Assembly: GCA_963680875.1 (NCBI GenBank)
Contig: OY804579.1
Coordinates: 49,812,536-49,876,535, forward strand
DNA from: Bathymodiolus brooksi
Taxonomy: Eukaryota; Mollusca; Bivalvia; Mytilida; Modiolidae
Direction of reading: 5' to 3'
Length of the DNA stretch: 64,000 bases
The position numbers were made by a program, and so were the translations under genes. Below the pieces are notes generated by a model, which saw only the letters and a program-made list of their open reading frames with translations, was not told the DNA's origin and made no database searches. Positions 33,934 to 45,300 of the stretch are shown one piece after another; the stretch's first letter is position 1; every line of letters starts with the position of its first letter.

Positions 33934-35552
33934 CTTGTAAGACCATCCCTTCTGTAATAAAAATGTGGTCTTATCAGAGGAGAGGCTGCCCCTGAGGAGT
34001 GCCCTTATCAGAGGGGAGGCCGCCCCTGAGGAGTGCCCTTATCAGAGGGGAGGCTGCCCCTGAGGAGTGCCCTTATCAGAGGGGAGGCCACCCCTGAGGA
34101 GTGCCCTTATCAGAGGAGAGGCTGCCCCTGAGGAGTGCCCTTATCAGAGGGGAGGCTGCCCCTGAGGAGTGCCCTTATCAGGAGAGGCCGCCCCTGAGGA
34201 GTGCCCTTATCAGAGGGGAGGCCACCCCTGAGGAGTGCCCTTATCAGAGGAGAGGCTGCCCCTGAGGAGTGCCCTTATCAGAGGGGAGGCTGCCCCTGAG
34301 GAGTGCCCTTATCAGGAGAGGCCACCCCTGAGGAGTGCCCTTATCAGAGGGGAGGCCACCCCTGAGGAGTGCTCTTATCAGAGGGGAGGCCGCCCCTGAG
34401 GAGTGCCCTTATCAGAGGGGAGGCCACCCCTGAGGAGTGCCCTTATCAGAGGGGAGGCTGCCCCTGAGGAGTGCCCTTATCAGAGGGGAGGCTGCACCTG
34501 AGGAGTGCCCTTATCAGAGGGGAGGCTGCCCCTGAGGAGTGCCCTTATCAGAGGGGAGGCTGCCCCTGAGGAGTGCCCTTATCAGAGGGGAGGCTGCCCC
34601 TGAGGAGTGCCCTTATCAGAGGGGAGGCTGCCCCTGAGGAGTGCCCTTATCAGAGGGGAGGCCACCCCTGAGGAGTGCCCTTATTAGAGGGGAAGCCACC
34701 CCTGAGGAGTGCCCTTATCAGAGGGGAGGCTGCCCCTGAGGAGTGCCCTTATCAGAGGGGAGGCCACCCCTGAGGAGTGCCCTTATCAGAGGGGAGGCTG
34801 CCCCTGAGGAGTGCCCTTATCAGAGGGGAGGCCACCCCTGAGGAGTGCCCTTATCAGAGGGGAGGCTGCCCCTGAGGAGTGCCCTTATCAGAGGGGAGGC
34901 TGCACCTGAGGAGTGCCCTTATCAGAGGGGAGGCTGCCCCTGAGGAGTGCCCTTATCAGAGGGGAGGCCACCCCTGAGGAGTGCCCTTATCAGAGGGGAG
35001 GCCGCCCCTGAGGAGTGCCCTTATCAGAGGGGAGGCCACCCCTGAGGAGTGCCCTTATCAGAGGGGAGGCTGCCCCTGAGGAGTGCCCTTATCAGAGGGG
35101 AGGCTGCACCTGAGGAGTGCCCTTATCAGAGGGGAGGCTGCCCCTGAGGAGTGCCCTTATCAGAGGGGAGGCTGCCCCTGAGGAGTGCCCTTATCAGAGG
35201 GGAGGCTGCCCCTGAGGAGTGCCCTTATCAGAGGGGAGGCTGCCCCTGAGGAGTGCCCTTATCAGAGGGGAGGCCACCCCTGAGGAGTGCCCTTATTAGA
35301 GGGGAAGCCACCCCTGAGGAGTGCCCTTATCAGAGGGGAGGCTGCCCCTGAGGAGTGCCCTTATCAGAGGGGAGGCCACCCCTGAGGAGTGCCCTTATCA
35401 GAGGGGAGGCTGCCCCTGAGGAGTGCCCTTATCAGAGGGGATGCTGCCCCTGAGGAGTGCCCTTATCAGAGGGGAGGCTGCCCCTGAGGAGTGCCCTTAT
35501 CAGAGGGGAGGCTGCCCCTGAGGAGTGCCCTTATTAGAGGGGAACTACTGTA
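33922..35552. mobile_element. TIR element swollen by a 34-bp satellite
   Basis: The ends TACAGTAGTACTCTTGTAAG and GAACTACTGTA are short inverted repeats bounded by TA. Nearly all of the interior is the 34-bp satellite listed separately. The likely history is a short element whose internal segment expanded in tandem. Confidence 0.65.
33970..35540 (+). repeat. 34-bp satellite, about 46 copies, with 612-bp higher-order period
   Basis: Unit GTGCCCTTATCAGAGGGGAG plus GCTGCCCCTGAGGA. Variants alternate GGCTGCC, GGCCACC and GGCCGCC. It is much richer in G+C than the surroundings. Two rare variants recur at exactly 612 bp (18 units): TTATTAGAGGGGAAGCC at 34681 and 35293, and GCTGCACCTG at 34491 and 35103. 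So blocks of 18 units were duplicated after the monomers diverged. Confidence 0.95.
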
Positions 35553-35712
35553 TTTTTGTTATCTACCTTAAGCTGAATGATACTATGACCAGACCAAAAT
35601 TTACTTCAAACTTATCCCAGGAAATGAATTATCAGAGGTGACTGTACATAAATTTAAAGACATAAATACATTTTATTTAACTGACATTGTGTTACAAATA
35701 ATCATACACAGA

Positions 35713-35893
35713 TACAGTGGAACCTGAGCAATCCGACACCTGAGTTTTCTGACATCCTGTGACATCCGACAAAAATTTATGGTCCCAAAGTAGTTCTGTT
35801 AACTAAAATAAAACCCGAGTATTCCGACATCCTGTACAATCCGACACATTTCCCTGATCCCTTGGTGTGTCGGATTAGACAGGTTCCACTGTA
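35713..35893. mobile_element. 181-bp TIR element, TACAGTGGAACCTG ends
   Basis: TACAGTGGAACCTGAGCAAT on the left and GACAGGTTCCACTGTA on the right are inverted, with TA at both ends. The interior repeats an AATCCGACA/ATTCCGACATCCTGT motif. The end sequence CAGTGGAACCT and TA target fit pogo/Tigger-type MITEs. Same length as the element at 42454-42634. Confidence 0.85.
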
Positions 35894-36119
35894 CATATTC
35901 AAGGAAGATGTTATACATTTAAATGTTTGCCAACTAGTCTGTTTAAGATTGTTTTTCTCCTTAGAATTTAACCAGGTGAACATGAATGTTTTAACTTTTG
36001 CACAGTAAAATTGATTATGCCTTGAATCAATATATGCATACATATCATTTTTCGATTTAATGTGTGAATATTGTTTGACAAAGTAGGCTGTTATATATAA
36101 AAGTACACCGGTATATGTT

Positions 36120-36640
36120 CTATTAAAGGCAAAGCCAAAATTAACACAACAAATTGCCGATAATTTGACAATTAAATGGGATCTTCCGATAAAAAGAAAG
36201 ACTGTTGGAGATATTTTGAATCAAAAGGAATTTTATGAAAGTGACAATGAAGGAACCCCACAAATGAAGATGAACTGTTGCTGTCACATGTTTATAGTGA
36301 CCTTGATGTAGATACCCTAGCTACAAATGACGGTTCAAGAATTTGTGAACATTGACAAAGATCTGCAAACTTCACAGGACGTTTCTGATGGGAATATAAT
36401 TGAATCCGTTATTTCGTATTCGAGTGAGGACAGTCAAACTGATGACGATGATGACATTGAAGAAATGCAACTGACATGCAAGCAAGTACACTGATAGTTT
36501 AAACATCGCGATCAAATTCTTTGAAATGGAATCAAGTACCATTGAATCAGACATGCCAAAACTGTTTTATTTCAAAGGACTAGTTAAAAAACTTCAGGCA
36601 AAACAAGTATCACTGGATGACTTTTTCAAGAAACAGTAAT
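36120..36640 (+). pseudogene. Broken pogo/Tigger-like transposase
   Basis: The N-terminal part KPKLTQQIADNLTIKWDLPI and KRKTVGDILNQKEFYE resembles the second helix-turn-helix of CENP-B/Tigger-type DNA-binding domains. A frame change then leads to an acidic stretch (SSEDSQTDDDDDIEEMQ) and a C-terminal end LVKKLQAKQVSLDDFFKKQ followed by TAA at about 36638, the usual form of Tigger C-termini. The catalytic DDE domain between them is missing, and there are several frame shifts and stops. It is a dead, internally deleted copy. A terminus AACGAGGGATCACTGTA near 36910-36926 may be its right inverted repeat. Confidence 0.7.
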
Positions 36641-37064
36641 TACATGTATTGACACAATATTGTTTTTGTGCCACAAGAAAGGAAACAATTGTATGTAAAT
36701 ATTTATTCTAATTTATTTATTTATTAAACATGTATTATTTATACTTATGTCTTTGTACAAGTGCAAAATGTATGTCAGTTGAGTTGAAACAATTTGAGAA
36801 AGTTGATCTTTTCATTTGATCACATGACTTCCGGTTTTCAATGTCCCTCAGTTTATCACCAAACTCGTTATACCGCCAAACTACCGACTGCACAGAAGGT
36901 GGTGGTTTAACGAGGGATCACTGTATTTATGTTTTAATTAATATGAGATGAAAATCGCAATATATACCCCAAAAAAAGTTACAATTGAAAATGAATGTAA
37001 GAAAATCCCATCTTACACCTTTGTAACAACTCTATTGCTGTTGTTCATCTCGTAGTCAAGTAAT

Positions 37065-37400
37065 AACAAACCGCATCAGTGATGTAATGGTTAGCGTCTT
37101 CACCTCGAGTGCGGTAGATCGTTGTTTCGAGTCAATCCAGACTATAAAATTGGTATTTATTGCTTCTCCGCTAAGCACGCAGCACTAAGTAAGAGCAAAG
37201 ACTGGTTGGCTCTGAATCAGAATAATGTTACTGTGTGTAGCGACATGTCTACCTGTGGACTGTTATTTCAGTGAGCTAGCACTATAAAAATCTCAGTGTG
37301 TTGGTTAGTACAAAGTGGATATCATTGTCATTTCATCAAAATATAACTTGTCGCCATGATGTAGCTAAAAAATTGCTAAATTGGTGATAAACAAGATTCA
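37065..37400 (+). repeat. tRNA-derived SINE, family 2, full length
   Basis: Plus orientation: tRNA-like head GTGATGTAATGGTTAGCGTC with B-box-like GTTTCGAGTCAATCC, body GCTTCTCCGCTAAGCACGCA, and tail ATTCACTCACTCAAGAAAGA with a short GAAA run. It is the best copy for defining this family. It is not a tRNA gene: the acceptor stem does not close. Confidence 0.85.
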
Positions 37401-39000
37401 CTCACTCAAGAAAGAAAGAAAGAAAGAACAAAATTAATTGTAGGTGGATGTGAAATTGCACCTAGCTTTACTTCTTACTAATGAATGCTGGGTCTAGTCT
37501 GTTGGTCCTCTAGATTCAGGATGATGGGTAAGATTATCATACTTGCAGGAAATATTACAAATTATGGCAACAAATAACAAAATGTTTAAAACAAACATAA
37601 TAACAACCACAGGGTTGCCATCAGATAATTTGTAAATACATTAAACATTTAAGAACAGCAGATATATTTCTCCAAACTTTTAACTTCCTTGATGGTGTAA
37701 CAATTAGTATATTTGTCTGGAGTTCAGCAGATTTTGATGTGTTGCTTGGTTGGTTTAAACTAAATACATTGTTATATTGATACTTGCCGATTTTACATTG
37801 GGTATGCAGCATTATGGAGACGGAGTAAAGATAGACGAAATTGTAAGTCATAATGTGTCCTTTTGGTGAACAGATTGTTACTTTATTAAGTTAGCAATAT
37901 AAATAATGGATCTGGTAAATATTCAAATAATGCATTACACAATACATTTTTGAATACATGTAATTTTTTCTTACCATAATTGCTCACTTGGAATCAAATA
38001 GTATACACCAACTTAAATTTATGCTCTGTGTTGGATTGAAGTGGCAGTTTATACTCTGCTAACAAATATATCAGTTTTTATATATGTCCATCTTTAGGCG
38101 GGAAATAAATCATGATATACCTTCCGGCATAAACATGTCACACTCTAACTCTACTTTGCCTGGAAAAATTTTCTTTAAATTTCACAAGATTATTAGAATT
38201 GGTAGTCTGGGGTCTATATACATTTTTGTACGATTTTCACTTTTGTCGTTCCAGAGAAGAGATTTTTATCCCATGAACCTAGAAGGGAGTCTTCCATGGT
38301 AGATACATGTTGCCTGCCTATTCTTACTAGTAACTTAAAAATATTTGTATTACTTGAGTCTAGGAAGAAGTGCAGATTAGAGATGTACACATTTGGTTGG
38401 TGTTTATTGAGTGATCTATTAAGAATAAGGGTTTATGTGTACCCTCTTCTATACCACATTGGATCTGAGAAACCTAAGAAATCCATGTGATCAAAAAAAT
38501 ATAGAATAGCAGGTACACCAATTCTAGTATCTGTTAAAAGAAAATGTGCAATTTGGTTGGCATCTGTAAAGTGGTCTGAGGAGTTGCTAAAATTCAGATG
38601 TGGACCCTCATCTGTACCACATTGTAAATCCCTGTTTTGCTATTGGAAACCCCACAAATCAATACGAGTGGTCTATGAGAAGTTGCTGATTGGAGGTGTG
38701 TACCTCCTCCTCTGTACCACATTGGAAATCCCCGTTTGACTCTGGTGGAAAGAAATGGAATGTAGAACGAGTTGAAAAAAATTGCTTCAAATAATAGATG
38801 ATGTTAAGCTTCCAACAACCAATCAATCAAATGGTCAAGTCGTTTCTGGAAATATTATTTTTCAAGCAATGAGAAATATTATACTCCCACCAATCGTACA
38901 GGACACCAGATTAGAACAAAATACATACATGAATAGTTTTGATTCAAATAGAGTAATTTCGGAGAAGAATTTTATCATATCGTATATCAGCCATCCGGCA
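37401..39000. other. Intergenic, unrecognised, with a loose internal repeat
   Basis: No gene recognised. Between 38440 and 38740 a segment recurs loosely three times with landmarks TACCACATTGGATCTGAGAA, TACCACATTGTAAATCCC and TACCACATTGGAAATCCCC, about 100-170 bp apart. Short frames here (60-84 codons) have no family likeness. Confidence 0.4.
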
Positions 39001-39024
39001 GCTATTGTGTTCCATGGGCACCAT

Positions 39025-40172
39025 CTTGGAAGATGATTTGAACACAAGTGAACATCAACAGCTTGTTCCTGCAACAACCTTGGAAGACGAATTGAACACA
39101 AGTGAACCTCAACAGTTTGTTCCTGCAACAACCTTGGAAGATGAATTGAACACAAGTGAACATCAACAGCTTGTTCCTTCAACCACCTTGGAAGATGAAG
39201 ATGAATTGAACACAAGTGAACATCAACAGCTTGTTCCTGCAACAACCTTGGAAGACGAATTGAACACAAGTGAACAGCAACAACCTTGGAAGACGAATTG
39301 AACACAAGTGAACAGCAACAACCTTGGAAGACGAATTGAACACAAGTGAACATCAACAGCTTGTTCCTGCAACAACCCTGGAAGACGAATTGAACACAAG
39401 TGAACATCAACAGCTTGTTCCTGCAACAACCCTGGAAGACGAATTGAACACAAGTGAACATCAACAGCTTGTTCCTGCAACAACCTTGGAAGACGAATTG
39501 AACACAAGTGAACAGCAACAGCTTGTTCCTGCAACAACCCTGGAAGACGAATTGAACACAAGTGAACATCAACAGCTTGTTCCTGCAACAACCTTGGAAG
39601 ACGAATTGAACACAAGTGAACATCAACAGCTTGTTCCTGCAACAACCTTGGAAGACGAATTGAACACAAGTGAACATCAACAGCTTGTTCCTGCAACAAC
39701 CTTGGAAGACGAATTGAACACAAGTGAACAGCAACAACCTTGGAAGACGAATTGAACACAAGTGAACAGCAACAACCTTGGAAGACGAATTGAACACAAG
39801 TGAACAGCAACAACCTTGGAAGACGAATTGAACACAAGTGAACATCAACAGCTTGTTCCTGCAACAACCCTGGAAGACGAATTGAACACAAGTGAACATC
39901 AACAGCTTGTTCCTGCAACAACCCTGGAAGACGAATTGAACACAAGTGAACATCAACAGCTTGTTCCTGCAACAACCTTGGAAGACGAATTGAACACAAG
40001 TGAACAGCAACAGCTTGTTCCTGCAACAACCCTGGAAGACGAATTGAACACAAGTGAACATCAACAGCTTGTTCCTGCAACAACCTTGGAAGACGAATTG
40101 AACACAAGTGAACATCAACAGCTTGTTCCTGCAACAACCTTGGAAGACGAATTGAACACAAGTGAACATTAA
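39025..40172 (+). repeat. 54-bp tandem array with 38-bp variants and 492-bp higher-order period
   Basis: The main unit is 54 bp (CTGGAAGACGAATTGAACAC on to GTTCCTGCAACAACC) and would encode LEDELNTSEHQQLVPATT on the plus strand. A shortened 38-bp unit lacking CATCAACAGCTTGTTC-like sequence occurs in two groups of three. Seven long plus three short units give 492 bp, exactly the offset between the blocks starting at 39324 and 39816. Each group of short units breaks the plus frame. The minus strand stays open for 438 codons only because 54 is a multiple of 3. Confidence 0.92.
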
Positions 40173-40394
40173 CATCAATTGCCCCAGTGATTTCTGACGT
40201 GAAGATTTATATTGCTAATCAACAAGAGAAACAAAGTGATAACAAGCGCTCACACAGCCTTTGGTCATATCAACTAAAATTTAAATTGCCTTCCACTTAC
40301 CATTACAAAAGCCTTTTTACAGTTGATCCTTATTATCTATATCTCAAATAAGTCAAAGTATATTTGTTCTGTTCATAGTAATTGTTAGCCAAAT

Positions 40395-40640
40395 TTGCTG
40401 TGAAACCTGGTCGAATCCAACCAAAGACTAGAAAATTGTTAATTGTTGCTTCTCCTCTAAGCATGCAGTATTAAGGATTAAGGATAATGAATGGAACAGC
40501 ATGTCTCCCCACCAACTGTTGCTAAGCGCATTGATCTAGTACAAAGCAGACATCATCATCATTTCATCATAAACAACTTCTTGCAATGGTATAGTTGAAA
40601 ACTTGATCACTTGGTGTTAAATAACAATCACTCACTCATT
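40395..40640 (+). repeat. tRNA-derived SINE, family 2, head diverged
   Basis: GGTCGAATCCAACCAAAGAC, GTTGCTTCTCCTCTAAGCAT, GGCGTGTTAAATAACAATCACTCA-type tail blocks follow the order of 37065-37400. Confidence 0.65.
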
Positions 40641-40848
40641 CATAAAACTGATTACTCTACAACTTAGGAAAATTACAAAACAGAAACAAATCACTGATAA
40701 CTTGTAATATTTTATTAATTTTTTGAAATATAAAAAATATAATGGTTTGAAGTATACATACACTGTATATAATATATGGATGATATATAATGTAACAATT
40801 GCACATACCATTATTTTCCTGTAGATATACAGAAATAAACATTTTTCT

Positions 40849-41004
40849 CTATATTTTGTGGCACATGTCAACTTCAGGTATATAATTGTAAAGTATGATC
40901 TTATAACGAGTTGTTGCTTTTAGTTCTTCTTCAAACTCTTCAACAAGGTTGAAAAGAAAATCTTCACTGGATGTAAAATTATTTTGACACACACTCTTTG
41001 TCAA
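40849..41004 (-). CDS. Unrecognised 51-residue open stretch, possible terminal exon
   Basis: On the minus strand an open frame of 51 codons ends in TAG at 40851-40849. It reads SSEDFLFNLVEEFEEELKAT and then TRYKIILYNYIPEVDMCHKI, a balanced and acidic composition unusual for random AT-rich sequence. There is no start codon in it and no clear polypyrimidine tract before a candidate AG. It could be an exon of an unknown gene, part of the MYO15A-like 3' UTR, or chance. Confidence 0.25.
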   Translation of the reverse strand: MTKSVCQNNFTSSEDFLFNLVEEFEEELKATTRYKIILYNYIPEVDMCHKI

Positions 41005-41324
41005 TTACAAGTCTCTGTTTTGTTGTCCAGTAAATAGCACTTTTAATATTAATGTCAATAGTTGTTGAAAATTTAGTGACAATAGAACACCACTTTTAAC
41101 AATCTAGTCTTTTTTTTGTTTAATTAGTGTTATATTCAATATGTTGACAATTTATAAATTCGGCCACAAAATATACAGAAATTTTTCTAATTTACAAACA
41201 ACCTTTTAACAAAAGCAAAAAGAAAAAGAAAAAAAAGAATGATGTTATAATATATGGGAGAAAATATAAAATTATTAAAGCCACCAGAAGAAATTAATTT
41301 GTTTAATTTCTGTCTGATTTTATA

Positions 41325-41425
41325 AATATTCATATATATGAATTATGAATATTCATATATATGAATTATGAATATTCATATATATGAATTATGAATATTC
41401 ATATATATAAATTATGATTATTCAT
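41325..41425. repeat. 23-bp palindromic AT repeat, about 4 copies
   Basis: GAATTATGAATATTCATATATAT repeats about four times. Each unit contains the self-complementary ATGAATATTCAT, so the block can form a run of small hairpins. It is in the presumed 3' flank of the MYO15A-like gene. Confidence 0.9.
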
Positions 41426-42386
41426 ACATAACACAACTTAAAAACCCTGTAAATATATCTTATGTATTTTAATTCCCCAAAAAAAAAAAAAATTAACCTG
41501 TATATAAAAAACAAAATAGAGGTAGTTAATACCTCATGATCAGTTCAACAAAGTATATCGTACACACTTTAATACAAAAATATATTGGCAATCATTAAAA
41601 AGAAAATAATATTCAGCAGCTTAGGGTGTTGATAAATTAAGATAAATATATAATATTGTTATCACTTTTAATTACACACATATATTATATAAAACAGCAC
41701 TATAATTATCATTTTTTTTTTTACATATTTAAACAAAAATCCATCATTTCATAAACTTGATAACTATTCAAGCAGTATTTGGTGATTTCTTCTTTCTTTT
41801 TTTATTATTAAAAAATAATGAAAAGTTGTATATATATGTATTAAATCTTTGGAATATTACACAACTCAGCCGATTTGTTTACAAATATATAACTTAGTAA
41901 GTTTGAGAAACAAAACATTTGTAGATAAGTATTATATGGAACTATTTATGAACCATATAAATTTCATGAAATTACACTTTTATTGTTAAATCAGACTGAT
42001 ATATCATTTATTATATGTATATCAATATTATTATATGTAACCATGGTTACCATGTAATATATTTCCATATTCAATTAGTACAAAATAACTTCGTAATTTT
42101 CGAAGAAATATGACGTTTTTTTTTAGCTATACATTAAAGGGTTACCACACTAATATTGACAGGTAATGTTCCTTGCAGAATATTACTGTAATAGTGCATG
42201 CTAGCTAGATTATGCAATCAAATTTGCTGCTCTGGACAAAATTCCCCAATATTTTTTAGTAATAACTAATGTTTGTTTTGTTAGCCATGCTTATTGTATA
42301 TAAAACATGATGTTGATGACGATATAAAACTGTCATTATACACAGTTTTTATGTTACCACATTATAATATACATGTATACTTTGGC
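41426..42386. other. Presumed 3' UTR/flank of MYO15A-like gene
   Basis: Very AT-rich. Several minus-strand AATAAA-like strings are possible (TTTATT on the plus strand), so the poly(A) site cannot be chosen. No other element recognised. Confidence 0.4.
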
Positions 42387-45300
42387 CTACCCATAGAGAT
42401 AATGTAACCAAAGTTTAGCTATTTCCTTTAGTTGTGTAGATTCTTGTTCCAAATACTGTGAAACCTGTCTAAACCGAACCCTGAGTAAACTGAAAACCTG
42501 CCAAAACCAGACAGACTTTACAGTCCAATAAACTAAATGTCTATGTAATTTGAACCTGTGTAAACCAAACACCTGTCTAAACTGAACAAATTCTTCAGTC
42601 CCAAAAGGTTTTGGATTAGACAGGTTTGACTGTACTTGTTTTAAACTTTTGTTAAACTATCTACCCATCATGAGTTTCACTAAGCAACTATTTTAGACAT
42701 GGATTTGATTGGTTCATAAAAGTATGCAAGTTAGTAACGATACAAGTAAACCTAACAATAAATATTACCAGAAGTCAGTCTTTTGTTGATTTCGAAAAAG
42801 ACGACAAAAAATCACATTACAGCTGATGACAAAACAAAACAAAACAAAAACGTGAACAATTTTAAATAATGTAAGAAAATTTCTTTAAATAAAACTAATA
42901 AATTGGAATGTATAATTGTAGAAAAATATCAGATCTCTGACGTTGAAAGCACTTGAATGTAAATATCTTTTTTTATCAATTTAAATGATTTTCACGTAAA
43001 TCACTAAGAAACCATATTTTTTTTTAGAGAGGAACACAAATTAGTGATTTTATTGTCAAACTGACTAGTATAATTAATTTCTTTATTTAAATGAGAGTGT
43101 AATTCACACACGAATCTATTTCTACAAATTAATTAATTACTCCAATTAAAACCACAATTATATATCAACAGAGTAACATTATCAAAATACTTGTATACAA
43201 ATATAAACAATAAACATAATATATAAACAAATTAACATAAATGTAACATAGTCAATACACATTGATATGTATATTTTATGGCAAAAAGCCAATATTTTAC
43301 AAAAAAAATGTTTTAACACAATAAAAATGAAAGACTATGAGTAGAAACTATACATGTACATGAGAAATGTCTTTATTAAAGCATCAGTTACTATGACGAT
43401 TGAGTTCAACTGAAATCCTAATAAGTAGCTTGAGTTTATGCAATCTTCTTTTTGAGTTCATGCTGTTATTCAGCATGTTACACCATCAATCTGACTAAGT
43501 TTAAGTAAATTTATCTGACTATGTCTAAGTCAATTTCGCTAGAACTTATATTGACTGAATGATTGCCTTATGACAATTTCATCTCTATAATGCTGTTTAG
43601 TTTAACGTCGGTGGAAACTGGAATACCAAGTGGAAAATCCACATAGTATAAGATAGTTCTGGTTAGCTTTCTCATTTAAGGTACATGTGAAGTACTGATT
43701 TGAGTGAACCATCATCGTCACCAGCAAAGGGTTACGATCCGCCGTTCCTCCTCTGAACCTATGCCACACCCTTGAAATGAAAATAGTATGTATAGACCAC
43801 CAATAGCCTTAGACTCCAGCCACTTCACTACGAATAACTAGAGTAAGATTCTTGCCAATATTTCACAATACTTTTTTAGAGCAAACATGCATGTACGTAG
43901 GTCTCAAACAGTTGTTTTTAAGAGTGATCAACAACATAAAATATCAGATGAACTCAATCTTACTGATTTTTTTTCTAATGAAAGTATATTTTCTATAGCT
44001 TACATGTATCTTTTGATTTTTTTTGCTGAGCAAACGATTTACAGACAAATTGACTGTTAAAGCAAAGAAAAAAAAAGACTGATGAAGGATGATGATGATG
44101 CATTTACCATATCAAATATTTACATGACAATATTAATTTGATATACCTTGATGTAATTTCATAAAATTCTCAAAATATATATGTAAACTTTTTCAATCAA
44201 TAGTTCTTTACCACATTGAAAAAGAAGAAGAGAATTTTATGAAATTTGATCAAATGCTGGCTCTTTGTATGAAAAGTTAAATCTTTTGCTAATAAGAGTT
44301 TGATAGGGCACATTTATTTAATATGGAAAAAAAGGAATGTAGATATATAATACACCACTACTGAACTATGAAAACTATGTTTGAAAATTTTCTGGAATAT
44401 TTCTTGTTTATCACAGCAAATTATTTACATGCACTGTTACCATAGTAATATATTAACTATTATAAATCTATGTAATATTACTTTGAAATACATAGAACAT
44501 ATAATATATATATTTTACTTCTCAAATTATCGTCAAACATATTTGTAGAAAGTTACAATAAACACTATGTAAGAGTACATTTTTTTTTATACATTTGTAG
44601 CACTGTTTTGTACATTAATGTACATTTGTATTGTACATGTATATAATGTACATTTGTATCGTACATGTTATATAATGTACAGTATACTGTACATGTTCAC
44701 AACTTTAATTGTAAATAATCTTTGGAAATGCATTTGTTTGTCTCTGTGGTGAACATCACAACCATTTCTTTGTAGATTTACTTTTGGACATATCAAAAAT
44801 AAGTGTTGACAGTCTTCATGGATATTTCTGCAGACTTGTTCTGTCCAGAGTACTTTTGTCAGTGATTGGTCGTTTTTTGTTGCGTGCAATTACCTGCATG
44901 TATTGTCCAATTAAATTGGATATATCTGATCCCTATAATAACAAAAGATATTTGTATGGAATTTGTTATAACTGAAGTGTAAATATTAGGGCCGATATGA
45001 AACAAAATTAAAAATCAATTGAAAAAAGTGATTTCCATTGCAAATGTACATTCCATTCTTTGTTCCCAAAATATTCAGAGTACAGAATAAAGAAAAACAA
45101 CTTTAAGCCACCTATTACAATGTAGAAAAGTAAATAAAAACAACTTTAAAGCCACCTATTACAATGTAGAAAAGTAAATAAAAACAACTTTAAGCCACCT
45201 ATTACAATGTAGAAAAGTAAATAAAAACAACTTTAAAGCCACCTATTACAATGTAGAAAAGTAAATAAAAACAACTTTAAGCCACCTATTACAATGTGGA

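Noticed and set aside
37080..37150. tRNA gene on the plus strand
   Set aside because: A- and B-box-like strings are present, but stems do not close and the same head with the same body occurs in several other copies, so it is a SINE head.
38862..40178. 438-codon minus-strand ORF (and a 312-codon ORF in another frame), cysteine-rich repeats
   Set aside because: It is the reverse reading of a 54-bp minisatellite whose unit length is a multiple of 3, so several frames are open by construction. No start context, no splice partners, and no non-repeat domain.
43740..43795. Alternative terminal exon of MYO15A after an AG at the TTTCAAG string (minus strand)
   Set aside because: In phase 0 it gives only GVA and a stop, while the exon at 42455-42387 gives 22 FERM-like residues in phase with a good acceptor.
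44668..44975. Overlapping plus and minus ORFs of 63-73 codons
   Set aside because: No family likeness and no splice sites in phase with MYO15A; probably chance or an old repeat.
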